64,000 nucleotides of DNA from the NCBI GenBank assembly GCA_905183005.1, contig CAJJDO010000012.1:826846-890845 (forward strand), in the 5' to 3' direction. Source of the stretch: Paramecium pentaurelia (lineage: Eukaryota > Ciliophora > Oligohymenophorea > Peniculida > Parameciidae). This document shows, piece after piece, positions 25,820 to 38,700 of this stretch. How positions within the stretch are numbered: the stretch's first letter is position 1; each line of letters begins with the position of its first letter. The position numbers and the translations under genes were made by a program. The notes below the pieces were generated by a model. That model did not search any database and was not told the DNA's origin. It saw nothing but the letters and a program-made list of their open reading frames with translations.

Positions 25820-26437
25820 ATGATAATTTTAGTAAGACATGGAGAAAGAGCTGACAATTGTGAAATCGAAATGAAAAATATTGTAAATCCACATGATCCT
25901 CATCTAACTCCAAAAGGGTGTGAATAAGCTCAGTAGGCTGGAAAATTGATTCTTTAGGAAATTGAACCCTATAGATAGATTGAAATTCAAACATCTCCTT
26001 TCTTAAGATGTATAATGACTGCTAAAAATATTGCTCATTAAATAAAGAAGGAAGAAATTTCATTAATTACAGAAATTTGTGAAACTTTATATCCTTGTTT
26101 CTTTTCCATGAATCCGTTGCCTGATTTAACAATTAATAGCAATCCCACACTCACTTACTTCTCTGGGATTACCTTAAATGATTAATAATCGAAATAAGAT
26201 GACATATATCCTGAAACTTTAGAAAATGTGACCAATAGAATTATGAGTTATGTCTAGAATTTGTTAGAAAAGATTGAAGATGATTAATGTGTGATATTAG
26301 TAACTCATCAGAGACCTTTAAAGACAATTTTAGAGTATTTCAAGTAGAAGACAGATGATGTTGGATATTGTAAAGTGATATCACTATTTAAAGGAGAATC
26401 TTCATAATTAGAATAATGTAAGTTCAAAATTTATTGA
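25820..26437 (+). CDS. Histidine phosphatase (phosphoglycerate-mutase-like) superfamily protein
   Basis: Intronless, 205 residues. The phospho-histidine signature is at the very start, IILVRHGERADN, followed by DPHLTPKGCEQAQQAGKLI, the second conserved Arg in QTSPFLRCIMTAKNIA, and the second catalytic His in CVILVTHQRPLKTIL. All core residues (RHG, R, H) are present, so it should be a working phosphatase or mutase. The sequence between the motifs resembles the eukaryotic ecdysteroid-phosphatase/UBASH3 branch more than glycolytic mutases. The substrate is unknown. Confidence 0.9.
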
Positions 26438-26508
26438 TTATTAATAAAATTAATTATATAATTTAATTATAATTTAAAAAATAAAAGTTTGTTAAAAAAA
26501 TGATTGGT

Positions 26509-28420
26509 TCAATCATGTTTATTATCTCCATTTTATTATTTACTTTATTTGATTTCAGATAGTTCACCTGAATATGATGTATATTAATTATCATTTTGAT
26601 GATTGTTTTATTCTTCATCTTCATTTGAATCAGAATCATTATAATCTATTTATGTTAATTCATTTCTTTTTTTTTTATGCAATTCCAATTCTTCTCTCTA
26701 TTATCTGATACTATCATCATACATCTTAAAATCCTGTTCTTTTTCATATCTAGTTTTGTTTTTTTCCATTTTCTTTGCTAGAATAATATCAACCTTTCTT
26801 TCTTTATATTTATAAATCAGGAATGGTTTAATATATGTTTCATCAAAATTTTTGAAGAATTTCTCACTTTTATGTTTGAGTTATTTATATGCTGCTAAAT
26901 CTTCTTATATAAATGTTTATCTTATTGCTTATGATTGAGCTGATTAAGTTCTTGATTAAGAACCTGAAATATCTTTTTCCATTTATTTATAAGCCCATTC
27001 ACATATATATTTCAATGTTCCTCCATTAATTAAAGTAGTAAAAACTACCATATACAAAGAAGTAGTTTAGATAATTTTATAATAATCTTTACCTCCAACT
27101 ATTTATTCACAAATCAAAGCATAAGCAACCACTCCTTTAATAAGACCAGAATAAAAAAGAAGAAAAAATTCATATTTATTGATTCTCCATGGTCCTTTAG
27201 TTTTCATACGTAAACTATAAAATAATAAGTTAAAATTTTACATGATAGCTAAACCATGTGCTAATAGCATAGATGATAATTTAGCTAATGGAGAGAAAAC
27301 AAAATATTGAACAAGAAGAAATGTATAGGCTTGAGATTTTAAATTAGTATCATTTTATTCTTTTACAATTGCATTTTCTGTTACCATATATCCAATATAA
27401 AAATAGATAATTGTTTCACTTATATAAGCAAGTGCTTTGATTGTAATTTTAGAAGAAGTAGCAGATATTTTAGGTAAATTGTAAGTTTAATAATGTGATA
27501 ACATAATACCACACAGTAAAACTGCTAATACTCCACAAAATCCTAATGATTCACATACACAAAATGAGAAATATGCTATATATATAGTGAATGCAGTAAC
27601 AACAGACGAATGCTCAGATAGAAATCGAGATTCTTTTGTTATCCATGTTGCTATACTACCTACTAATACACCTACAATTAAACCAACAATTAAATTTGCA
27701 AGAATCCAACCAATAAAAATGAATACACTATACCATTCCCAATCATTTTTTGCTTCACTTTAATTATGAAACTTTTCTACAGTTTTACTTAATGCAAATA
27801 CTACAACATCATTTAAGATTTATTCACCAAAAATAATGCTATGTAATTTAGGTGCATGTTCAAATTCCAAAACACTTAAAGAAACAGCACTATCTTTTGA
27901 AGATATACAAGCTGAGTAAAATATTGATGCATACCTAGAATTACCAGGATTATTGTTTTAACTATCAATTTATGGAGGTATCCAAAATATATCTAATATT
28001 AATTCAAAATTTACTTGTATTAGTAATTGAATAATTTAATGCAGCCAAAACGATAAAATTGAAAATAGTTCCAAAAATACCATACATTACTACATAAAAG
28101 AAGTTCTTCATAAAGTGTTGCTTATTTAAATTGTAACCTTCTTTAAAAACTATTATAGGAAGCAAAATAAAAAAGAATATTTCAGATGAATTATCATAGT
28201 TAACATTCTATACAACTTAAAATTCAGTAATGACACCAATTAATAATCCTACTAAAATAGCAACTGAAGCCTCTCTTAATAGATTGTAATGTCTATGTTC
28301 ACAATATGTTTATAACAAGGCTATTCCTCCTAAAATGGTTGTAAATACAATGAATATTCCACCAGTTATTAGAGACTTAGTATCCAAATTCGATGTTTGG
28401 ATGAAGGATTATATATCCAT
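26509..28420 (-). CDS. Na+/H+ exchanger (NHE, CPA1 family)
   Basis: About 629 residues after removing a 22-nt intron. Around twelve membrane helices, with the family blocks FFILLPIIVFKEGYNL (helix 4), SACISSKDSAVSLSVLE, and FGEQILNDVVVFALSKTV, which holds the Asn-Asp pair of electroneutral CPA1 exchangers. LLFYSGLIKGVVAYALI corresponds to the conserved G-x-R/K-G helix. A charged ~150-residue cytoplasmic tail ends in acidic and Ser-rich sequence. It exchanges Na+ for H+ at the plasma membrane or on acidic vesicles. It is divergent from the second ULK-like kinase, with 183 bp between starts. Confidence 0.9.
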
Positions 28421-28603
28421 AATTATTATATATGAATATAGAATTAATTATTGAATGTTGTTATATATTATGTAATCAAATAATAATATCAACACTTGTT
28501 ATTAAATTAATTATATTAAATTTTGAACTTAATTTTAAGTCATATTACAAATTGAATTTTCAATACTCTATATACATAGATTTAAATAACTAAATCACTA
28601 TAA

Positions 28604-30195
28604 ATGAACAGACAAGAAATTATAAACATTAAACCAGAAAAGAAGATATCAAATTATGCTTTTAATCTAAAGGCCATTCTTGGTAAAGGTTCCTTTGCCA
28701 CTGTCTACTTTGGAAGAGAGATGAATACTTGTATAATATATTCTAATAACAAATAGAATTACCTGTAGCTCTTAAGGTTATTGATCATTCCAAATCTATA
28801 AATTATGCTTAATTATATTAATCATTACATTAGGAAATTGAAATCATGAAAAAGTTAAAACATCCTAATATTGTTCAATTATATGAAGTATATTCAACCT
28901 CAAATAACACTTATTTGGTCTAAGAATATTGTAATGGACCAGATTTAAAATAATATTTATCAGAAAAAAAAGTCTTAGAAGAAGAATAAGCAATCAAAAT
29001 GATAAAATAAATAGCAAATGGATTAAAAGAAATAGTCAACAATAATTTTATACATAGAGATCTTAAACCAGCCAATATCCTTATTCATGATGGCTAATGT
29101 AAAATTGCAGATTTTGGATTTTCAAGACCATTACCATTAGAATGCATAATGGAATCTCTTGTAGGTACTCCTCTTTATATGGCTCCCTAAATCCTTACAA
29201 AATAATAATATACTTCAAAATGTGATGTATGGTCATTAGGACTAATATTTTATGAAATGTTATTTGGTACTCTACCATGGATGGCAACTAACTATATGGA
29301 ATTGATATACAGAATTAATAATTGTAAATTAACTTTCCCAAAGAATAACAAAATCTCAAAAGAATCTCTTAGCTTTATTTAAGGATGTTTACATAAGGAT
29401 GAAGTTTAACGATTAAGTTGGAATAGTGTCTTTCTTCATCCTTTAATTAAACCATAAATGAAAATCCCCATAGATCCAGGAATTAATGAAATCTTTAGTC
29501 CCAAATTTTCAACACATAGATAAATTCAATCTAATGATAAATCAACACTTCCAACTCTTAGAGAAAGAAGTTGTTCTGGAAAGAATCCATAAAATAAACA
29601 ATCTAATGAAATTAATATAGAATAAAAATAAGAACTACCTCCTGCAACTTCAAGTTAATAATCTACTGAAGGTGAAGAGAATACAAAATTAGGAAAATAT
29701 TATCTTCCTAAATAGTAAGAGAAATTTAGAAGAACAAGATCATAATTTGAAAATATTAAACCTAATTAAACTGAAATCAATCCTAAAAGATATATCTAAT
29801 AACCTTTACCATCTAATTGTAATATTATCAAATAAACTTTTCCAAGTAAAAAACGACTTCATTTTGAATTATTTTAAAAAAACAATGCTTAGAAATTGAA
29901 ATCAAATTCTGAAACAATTATTTAATTACTTGATTTAATAACTTCATTAGAAAAGGATGTAAAAAATTAAGATATAGATTTAGAAGCATTTCTTAATAAA
30001 GAAAGAATTGCAATTACAAATGGACAATAAAATTAAGCTTTAAGGATTAAAATAGCCTAAAGGTATGTTGAGAAACTTGAAAGTAGTAAGAAAAGAAAAT
30101 TAGAAACCTATATTAGTTTATTATAGAAAGATCAAAATTATGAAGAAAATAATCTATAAAAGAATAATGTTGCACATTTGCTGTATTAATCTTGA
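28604..30195 (+). CDS. ULK/ATG1-type serine/threonine protein kinase, second copy
   Basis: One 26-nt intron (28731-28756); ~521 residues. LKAILGKGSFATVYFGRE, VALKVIDHSK, KHPNIVQLYEVY, QEYCNGPDLKQYL, HRDLKPANILI, ADFGFSRPL and GTPLYMAPQIL define the kinase domain with ULK-like features. The tail is Gln/Ser-rich, then helical (about 29900-30190). The domain plan and several segments (TSNNTYLVQEYCNG against SANNTYIITEFCNG) match the kinase at 3009-4946, so the two are paralogues. All catalytic residues are present. Confidence 0.9.
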
Positions 30196-30233
30196 CTAAA
30201 TTATGATTATAATTAACTACATTTTATAATATT

Positions 30234-30926
30234 ATGTACTTCTCTGATAATGAATATTATTCCTTTGTCGAGTCAATAAAAGATCTTCATAATTTTACTA
30301 TCTTACAACAGTAATCCCTGACAGATAATACCAAAGTTTTGATGTCTTTAAACAATTCTTATCAAAATAATGCTCAATCCATTCTTAAATTACTTCTTTA
30401 AGGAATTGGTTAAAAATAATAAGAAAGAAGTGAAAAAATTTTAGAAATTGACTTAAGAGATTGTCCTGAGATAGTAACATATATGATTTATTGATATAGT
30501 TAGAAACACACTTTTAGAATAGTTTAAATCAAATTTAAAACAAAAATAAAGAGATAATTGACAAATTATTAATTTGTTAATAAAAAATAGAATTTAGATC
30601 AAAAAGATAGAAATGTTTGTAAAAAAATGCTTCATGGGAATTGGCTTTAAAAGATGAAGTAGAAATGATGAGGAAAAAAACTTAATAACTTAATGAAACT
30701 TTATAATAGGTAATAAATTCAGATTTATTAAACTTGTAAATAGCATTCTATAAAAATATAACATGAAGAAAGAGTTAATTAAATACCAATAAGAGATTTA
30801 AATGATAATTTTGAATAAGAATCTTTAAATTTATTAAAAAATTTAAAAGATGATTATATTAAATAATTGAAATAATTGCAATAAAGTTAAAAAGTGATTA
30901 GACAATTTAAAGAAATATTAGAATGA
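30234..30926 (+). CDS. Small coiled-coil protein of unknown function
   Basis: Starts 38 bp after the kinase stop on the same strand. Two introns (30474-30499, 26 nt; 30710-30743, 34 nt) each bypass an in-frame TGA, leaving 210 residues. The sequence is almost entirely helical and rich in Lys, Gln and Glu (SWELALKDEVEMMRKKTQQL, LKDDYIKQLKQLQQSQ). No domain recognised. The intron evidence makes it a real gene rather than a chance frame. Confidence 0.7.
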
Positions 30927-30969
30927 ACAATTATTAAATTCCTTTTTTTATTATTAATATTATTTTGAA

Positions 30970-31616
30970 ATGGCGCTTGTTGAAGTCACAAACATAATCT
31001 TTGAAAATGAATTAGCTTTGTTTCAAACTCCCATTTCCTTACAAATAACCTTTGAAGTTAGAAATGATTTAACAGATGAAATAGAATGGAAGTAAGAAAT
31101 TTAAATTAATTTAGTTTAATTTATATTGGATCACCTTTGAGTGACAAATTTGATTAAGTTTTAGATAATTTTAGTATGGGTCCATTATAAAAAGGATTCA
31201 TGTAATTCACAATAACTAGTCAACCTCCCAATTACTAATTAATCCCATCAAAGGAAGATTTATTTAGTGTATCCGCCCTAATATTGTCAGCCAAATATAG
31301 ATAAAAAGAATTTTTTAGAGTTGGCTATTATGTGTATAATAACTATACAGAGGCAGAATTGATTGAAAATGAGCCATAAGTAATACTAATAGATAGAGTT
31401 TATCGATAAATATTAGGAAGTAATCCTCGAATAACAAAATTTCCTATTGATTGGGAAGGATAATTAACATAACTTTATGTTCCTCCAACTAATCAATAAT
31501 TTATGTTTGAATCCTTGATTACATAATAATAAAGTGGGGTTGGAATGTAAACAGAGAAAAATGAACAAGTTTAACAAGGATCATAGAGTGGCTAATTTAC
31601 ACAAAATTTATTTTGA
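30970..31616 (+). CDS. ASF1: Histone chaperone ASF1
   Basis: Carries histone H3-H4 to assembly factors in the nucleus. The ~155-residue core is unmistakable: MALVEVTNIIFENELALFQT, ISLQITFEVRNDLTDEIEW, then after a 23-nt intron (31092-31114) IYIGSPLSDKFDQVLDNF, GPLQKGFMQFTI, and EFFRVGYYVYNNYTEAEL. The C-terminal tail is Gln-rich (…QQGSQSGQFTQNLF) and likely disordered, as in other ASF1 proteins. Total ~207 residues. Its neighbour at 32106 is also a chromatin protein, though the genes are not linked by any shared regulatory feature I can see. Confidence 0.95.
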
Positions 31617-31660
31617 ATGTTTAATTATTTTTTATAATCAAAAAAATAAATATATAATTG

Positions 31661-32051
31661 ATGATATCTGGATATTTGTAAGATAAATTAATAGCACAAT
31701 CAACAATTTAGGAAGTTAATGGGACTGATATGTTGGCAACTTTAGGTATATATGATTATTAATATAGAAAGAAGAACTACAAAAATCTATATGGGTGGAT
31801 AATCTCAATAACAATTGAACCCATTAGATTTAGTTTAAATTAGTAGTGCATTACCTTAATTTTCCCTTTAATAAAATATTGATCCAAGATTATAGAATCT
31901 TTTAAACTCAAATTATTAATAACAAATATCATAATTAGCCTCTTATCCAAATATTGATTTGATTAATTAGGTCAAGGTAATTGATATATCAATATAATTA
32001 GGAATAAGCAAAAGTTGTTAGAATGCATTATTAAGCTTGATTAATTTATGA
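31661..32051 (+). CDS. Small hypothetical protein
   Basis: A 122-residue frame beginning MISGYLQDKLIAQSTIQEV, interrupted by a 22-nt GTATAT...TAG intron that preserves the frame. It contains YMGGQSQQQLNPLDLVQI and is otherwise Gln/Leu/Ser-rich. It starts 44 bp after the ASF1 stop. No domain or family recognised; the regular intron and normal spacing support it. Confidence 0.55.
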
Positions 32052-32105
32052 TATATTATAATATATATATATATATATAAATATTTTTAAATTATAATAC
32101 CACAA

Positions 32106-33459
32106 ATGGATAATGAAATACATGAGAGTTACAGTAAGGATGAGATAGTCTGGGCAAAAATAAGAGGATGTAAGTGGTATATATTATTTTAGACCCCTGG
32201 TGGCCTGGAATTATAGCTGAAGTGATAAAAGATAAATAGTCATCAGAACCTACAAAATATCTTGTTAATTTTATTGGAGATAACTCACAGTATGATTAAC
32301 CTTTGAATAGAAGTTCCACATTACCTTATTAAAGTCTTGCCAAATATTAGGAGAAGTATGAGGAAATAGTTTAAAAAATCAAAACTAAGCAACACAAGGA
32401 TTCGGTTACAGCAGCAGATTAAATTTTGAAAGGATAATCAACATATGATAGTATTTAAATTTTGATATTAGTTGAATCAAAAAAAATTTCAAAAAAAAAG
32501 AATTTCACTAAAACAGTCAGTAAGCGTAAAAGTACAAGATCATCTTCTAGTGAGGAACATAGTGGTATTTATGGATCATCCAGAAAATCAAAGATGGATT
32601 CTGAAGATATCACTAAACCTGATAATTTTAGTTAAGAGATATAAGAATTATTGAAATTGATAACAGAGAGTAAATTGAATCCACTTTAAATAGAAACTAA
32701 AATATCAAGTGTATGATAAATAATTAAAATTAATAGTTGATTCAAATTGTTGATTTAGATAGACCAGATATAATTGAAATTCTATAAGGACCAAATGGAA
32801 AATTTTTAATGTAGATATAAGCACGATTAACTGATAAAAAGAATCTTTCTTAAGCTTAGATAGATTTTACTCAATTCCTTGAGAAATTAAAATCAATTGT
32901 ATTAAGAACGGTAATACAAAAATGAATAATCTAGTTTTTTACAGTATTTTGATCCAACCGAAATCATCCAGTAATTACATTAAGTATCAGGTCAAAAGAA
33001 GATCACTTAAAAGTTATTAGAGAAATTATCAAATCAACCAAATTTTATTTTGGATTGTATATATATATTCAATATAAATTTAAAGCTGAAGATGATAGTG
33101 AATAATCAGATTCAGATGAAAGTGATGGATAAAGTGATGAAGATGAATCAAGTGAAGAATGTGTGAAAAAGGGAAAATATTAGAGATAAATTCCTATTTC
33201 AAAACCAATAATTAGAAAAAAAAATATATAAACACAATCACCTAAGAAACCTAGAAAATAAAGTTAAGATATTCCCAATCCTTTATAAAAAAATAAAGTA
33301 GTATAGAAAATCTCTGAAACTATTTCAGAATATACTGATTAAAGTATTCCAAAAAGGATAAGTGAAGATATAGAAAGTAGAATTAGATAATGTGATTCAA
33401 ATATGGGATTTGTATATAAGAAAAAATATCGTACAATTCTCGAAAATATTAAAGTATGA
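32106..33459 (+). CDS. PWWP-domain chromatin protein
   Basis: Reader of methylated histone H3 and DNA. The PWWP signature VWAKIRGYPWWPGIIAEV is split by a 23-nt intron after the first Gly-Tyr codon. The domain continues YLVNFIGDNSQYDQP. Then comes a Lys/Ser-rich linker (SKRKSTRSSSSEEHSG), a helical domain of about 100 residues starting LIQIVDLDRPDIIEILQGP, which may be a TFIIS N-terminal- or integrase-binding-like fold, an acidic stretch (EDDSEQSDSDESDGQSDEDE) and a basic tail. Five introns (23, 21, 26, 34 and 29 nt) are needed; ~406 residues. The helical-domain call is inference. Confidence 0.85.
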
Positions 33460-33638
33460 ATGTTTAATCATTTTAGAAATCACATAAATAAGACTTAATC
33501 AATTTGTTATAAAATAGTTCAAATTCAGAATAGTTATGGAGTAAATATATATTTTTATCATATAGATTATTTGAATGGTCATAACTAAAGTATGAACCAG
33601 AGCGGCAATAAGCAAAATGATTATGAATAATAATATTC

Positions 33639-34948
33639 ATGAATATGTTCAACTAATATTATTCAAAAATTGGTTTGTCTGATAATTAATTTAAATTCAA
33701 ATATTATCTAAACTTCATGGATATTTATTAACTTCTAAGTTTTGATGGATTCAATAACACCTTAGAGATCATTCTTAACAAATTAGCCTGTTAGAAATTG
33801 CAATAAATACAAAACAATTTAAATATTATTTGCATTATTGGATCTTAAAAATCTGGCAAAAGTTGGTTATTGAATAAGTTGTTTATGCAGGGTTAAGGTT
33901 TTCAATCTAGCACTAAAGTATCAATCATAATAAAATCAAGGGATTCTATTTTACATATGATGGTTAATTAATTATAGATACAGAAGGTTTGGGTTGTGGT
34001 GATTAAAGAAAAGATATGTAAATTATTTTGCTTGCTTCTCTATTATCAAGTGTAGTAATCTATTGTGGTATTTTATAATAATAAATATTCTTTAAGGTTA
34101 TTCAGTTGAAGATTTTGAATTAATGATTAATCTTGAAGACTATGAGGACTTTTTACCTCCTTTTATTTGGGTTTTAAGAGATATACATAATAAAGATGCA
34201 CTCTAGTCTAAAGAACTACTTGAAAGATAATTTAAATCATAAAATAGATTGAAGAAACATTTACTTAAACTTTTCTCAGATTTTGTTACTATTCCATCAT
34301 CTAGTGAAAGTATTGAGTTTATAGATTCTATGGCTTTATTAAGGAGAAAAGTGCTTAATTATGCAAAACCAAAGAAAATCTATTAGAACATATATTTGAA
34401 TGGTCCCCTTTTGGTGGATATGATTTAAATGGTTGTTACTAAATTTAATACAAATTAAGCTGTTGATTTAAGACAAATTACTGAAAGTATTGTAGACAAA
34501 TAATCTACAGTTCTTTTAAATGATGCATTTAAAAAATATGAATAATCTATTATGCAACTTAAATTACCAACATGTTCTTTTGAAGAATTAAAAAATCATC
34601 ATAAAGATTCAGAACTTAAGGCTTTAGAATATTTGAAATCTAAAATTAATGATAAAGATTTAAATGATGATTTACATTAAATGTGTAAAGATACATTCAA
34701 AGAGATTTGTAAAAGAAATGAATAAGAAGCAACTAATTTATGCAATTAATTTATAAATTAAGAATTTTAAACATTATAAAAAAGATTATCTGAATATAGA
34801 AGTATCTTAGAATTTGAAAGAGACATCAAATTATTTTATTAATTTTTATTAGAACATGGACCAAAAACTGTATTAAAATAATAAGTTTATTAAGAATTTT
34901 ATAATAAAATGATGACAGAAGGTACAAATATGTTCATTAAATAATAAA

Positions 34949-34984
<36 letters not shown>

Positions 34985-37900
34985 CACTTTAAATAAAGAA
35001 TGAAAATATTACTACAGAAAAAGATAAAACTATCAATGAACTTATATGTAAAGTTAAAGAATAAGAAAATAAAATTTATTCTTAATAATCATAAATAAAA
35101 TTGTTAGAAGAATAATTATGTTCTTCAGATAAATAATTAGAAATTCTATAAGCAGAATTAATAAAATAAAAAGAACTACATTAATAACAATTTAAATAAT
35201 TTGAAAGAAATCTTTATCTAAAAGAATCTGAATTCAATAAGATGAAAGCACTTAATGAATAAAAAATTCAACATTTAACAAAACAATTAGAATAAAGTTA
35301 AAGAAAAGAAACATAAATGGATTCATCATTTCTTTCAACTAAATCAGAATATACAATTTAAATTAGAGATGTTTAATAAAAATATGAATAAATGATTACT
35401 TAATTGTAAGAAAGACTTTTAGTATAAACTGATAAAACCTAGTAACTTTAAGATCAATTAAATAATTTAGAATAATAAAATAATTAAGTTTAATTTAAAT
35501 TATAAAATAAAGAAAGTAAAATATATGAATATTAATAATAAATATAAATTTTGAAGAATTCAGTAATTTAATTGCCATAAATTGATAATTCTAATAATGA
35601 AGAAAATGAAAAATAAATAGTTAAATTAAAAGAGATTATTGAATATTAGGAAACACAATTAAAAGAAAAGACATCATAATTAATATAATTAAAATCAAAT
35701 TTAGAAAGAGAATAAGCATTAATTGCTTAAGATAAACAATTTTTAGAGATTTAACTTAAGGATTTATCTGAATAATTAAAGGCTGAAAAAAAGAATCATG
35801 AATAAACATTAAGTTTATTTGAAAGTTAAAATGATGTGAATAAAAGTTAAGTATTCTCTAAATAATATATGGAAATGAAAGATATGCATTTAAATGAAAT
35901 GAAATAATTAGAATAAGAATTTGAAATCTAAAGAAGAAAAATGTAATAATAGATTGAATATTTAAATTCAGAATTAAATAAAACTGAGAGTTAATTATTA
36001 TATTAATAAAATGATTTTACAAGAGAATTGTAATAAGCCTAAACTTAGATTATTAATTATGAAGATAACATATAAAGATTAAATAAAGAATTCTTATTAT
36101 TAGAATAATAAAAAACAAGAATTTAAAAAGAATTAGAAGAAAAATTGATATTAAAAACAAAGAATCATTAAATAGAAATTGAGGAATTAAAAAAATAGAA
36201 TTTAAATGAGTATAGATTATTATAAAATAAAAATGAAGAATAAATTGCATAATTAAGATAGATGTATGATTTGGAGAGATAAAAAGTTGAATAAAAATTT
36301 ATGGAAGATAGAAAGATTATGGAATAAAAGTATAATTAAATGGTTGAAGAATTAGAAAATTAATTTGACAATAATTAAGATTAAGAAATTTCAAAACTTT
36401 AGAAAAAATTAAAATAAAATGATTTGTAATTATAACAATTATCATAACATTGGTAAAATGAAAATGATATAAAATAAAAATAGATTTTAACATTAGAATA
36501 AGTAAATAATTCTTTAAAAATATCTATTCAATAATTTTAAGATGATTAATTGAATTTATAAAAATAAATATAAGATCTACATTAACTCAATTAAATTAAA
36601 GAGGAAGAACTTAATATATTAAAATAATAAGGATAGTATGAATCATTAAATCATATTAAATAAGACTAAATAGAAAAAATTAAATAAAATAATTCTTTAG
36701 AAAAATAGAAACTTACAGAATCAATTATTGAATTAAGAAAATAATTAGATGATGCATAAGATGAAAATATTAAAATGAAAGTTGAATATGAAAAATAATT
36801 GGCATTAATTACATAAGAAAATGAATTCAATTCACATAAATTAGAATAACTTTAAATTTAACTATAAAATTATGAATCTAAAAATTTTACATAATTAATT
36901 AAAATTGAAAGCAATGTTGCATAATTAACATTAGAAACTGATCTTAAAGAATAACAATAGAAATATGATAAATTAAGATAATAATATAAAGATTAAGAAA
37001 TCAATAATAATAAAATTGTTGTTGATTTATAATAATAAATTGAATAATTAAAATTGTAATTACAAGAAGTATTAAATAATTAATAAAAGAAAAATATGAA
37101 TCTTCCAGCTTAATAAAATATTGTACAATCAAATACTTAATTAATTACATAATTAAAACAATAAATTGAAAGTTTATAAAGTGAATTATAAGAAATGAAA
37201 TCATTATATGAACGAGATACATTATTATGGGAAGGTAAATTCAAATTCTTATAATAATAAAAGGATCAATCAAAATAAGATTTACAAGAAGCCATGAAAA
37301 AGTTTGAGTTTACTATTAATCATCTCTAAAAAGCTAGATAATAAGATTTAGAGGAAGAAAGTAATTCTATTTCTGAAATGTTGGTAACTTTAGAAAAAAA
37401 GTATTAATTATAAGTTTTAGATATTACAGAACATCATTAAGCAATAATTAATGAATATACAATGAAAATTGAATAATTACAAAAAGAATTAACATTAAAT
37501 AATATGTCAAATTAAAATTATCATAAAGGTGATTTTAGTGATATCTCTTCACTTTATGAAAATCAAATTGAATAAATAAAACTATAATATGAAACCAAAA
37601 TTGAAGAATTATACATAAATCAGACTGAAGAAAGGTAAATTTGGAGAGCTAAGTTAAGTGAAGCAGAAGAAAAGTTAAAAGAAGCAGAGATTAGAAGATC
37701 AAATATGGTATTTGAACATGAAAAAGAAAAAGCTAAATGGAACATTGAAAAGGATGAATTGAAATATCAGAAGAATGAATTATAAGAATAATGTTCTAAT
37801 TTAGAATAATAAAAGAATAAATCTGATAAAAAAAATAAAAAAGTTGGAACCATAAGAACAAGATTAAGTCCTAATAAATCTCCTGGTAATTAAAAATCAA

Positions 37901-38058
37901 TATTTTTAGGAACTTTTTCTAATGCTTCCAAATTAGGATAATCCTTTGATACTTTTTAATAAGCAAGTATGGAACTTCCTGAAGAAAATAAATCGATTCA
38001 TTTAAATCCTGGAGAATCATTCGAATCTTATTACTTAGCTTAAAAAAAGTATGATTGA
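33639..38058 (+). CDS. Guanylate-binding-protein GTPase fused to a very long coiled coil
   Basis: About 1,455 residues. The N-terminal ~250 residues are a GBP/atlastin-type large GTPase: P-loop CIIGSQKSGKSWLLNKLF, switch region STKGFYFTYDGQ, DTEGLGCGDQRKDMQI and LASLLSSVVIYC, then PPFIWVLRDIHNKD (RD motif). Introns of 23 and 29 nt inside the GTPase domain restore the frame. The GBP helical middle domain follows, then a polyQ run and about 1,000 residues of continuous Gln/Glu/Lys/Leu coiled coil ending in a basic Ser-rich tail. The start at 33639 is the first ATG after an in-frame TGA; a ~60-codon frame upstream (from 33460) cannot be joined to it by any intron I can find. Likely a membrane-remodelling or filament-forming dynamin relative. 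Confidence 0.85.
34951..34983 (+). repeat. Pure (TAA)11 microsatellite encoding polyglutamine
   Basis: Eleven uninterrupted TAA triplets lie in frame in the GBP/coiled-coil gene. Under the standard code each would be a stop; here they give Q11 between the GTPase part and the coiled coil. Confidence 0.9.
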
Positions 38059-38069
38059 TAATTAATATA

Positions 38070-38700
38070 AATTTATTATTAATATTTTTTTTAATTGCAT
38101 ATATATTATTGAACAATATTAATTTATCTTAGTCATTTATTCTTTAGTCATTTACAAAGTGTATAAGCTTAAATTTGCCAACCTAAAATGATATCATTAA
38201 TTAAAAACAAAATACTAAAGCAGAGAATATTGATAGACTTCCATTTTAATAATTTAGCTAATAGAATTATCATCTAGAACTAAAGAAAGAAAATTTAAAA
38301 TCCTTTTTCATAATCTAATACTAAGATAATTAAATAAAGGTATGTTTATATATGACATATTTAACATAATGTATGGTTATGAAAAGAAAATGAGATCATT
38401 CTGGAAAAGAATTTTCTTTCAAATATTAAAACAAAAAGAAAAGTCAAATAAACTTTAAAGGCTATCTAGCTAATCAATAAGATTTATAAAACTATAAAAT
38501 GATAGTATACAATGTTTGTCAAATTATTAAAGGACAAGCGACATAGAATTTATGAAATGAAAACAAATTTGTTGGTAAATATGAACCTACAATTACTATA
38601 CCTATAATGAGCTTGCTTAAAAATTAGAATAATATCATGAATTTTAGGAATATATAAGGGCCATTAATATCAATGTGAGTGATAATTTGGTTTTTATATT
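38070..38700 (+). pseudogene. Frame-broken coding remnant
   Basis: Protein-like sequence appears in alternating frames with no single usable ORF. One frame gives NIDRLPFQQFSQQNYHLEL around 38210-38290; a second stays open from about 38225 to the TGA at 38558 and includes MFIYDIFNIMYGYEKKMRSF; a third gives NKFVGKYEPTITIPIMSLL from about 38565 and stops by 38680. No GT-AG pairs of normal size join them. I read this as a decaying gene; the family is not recognisable. Confidence 0.4.
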
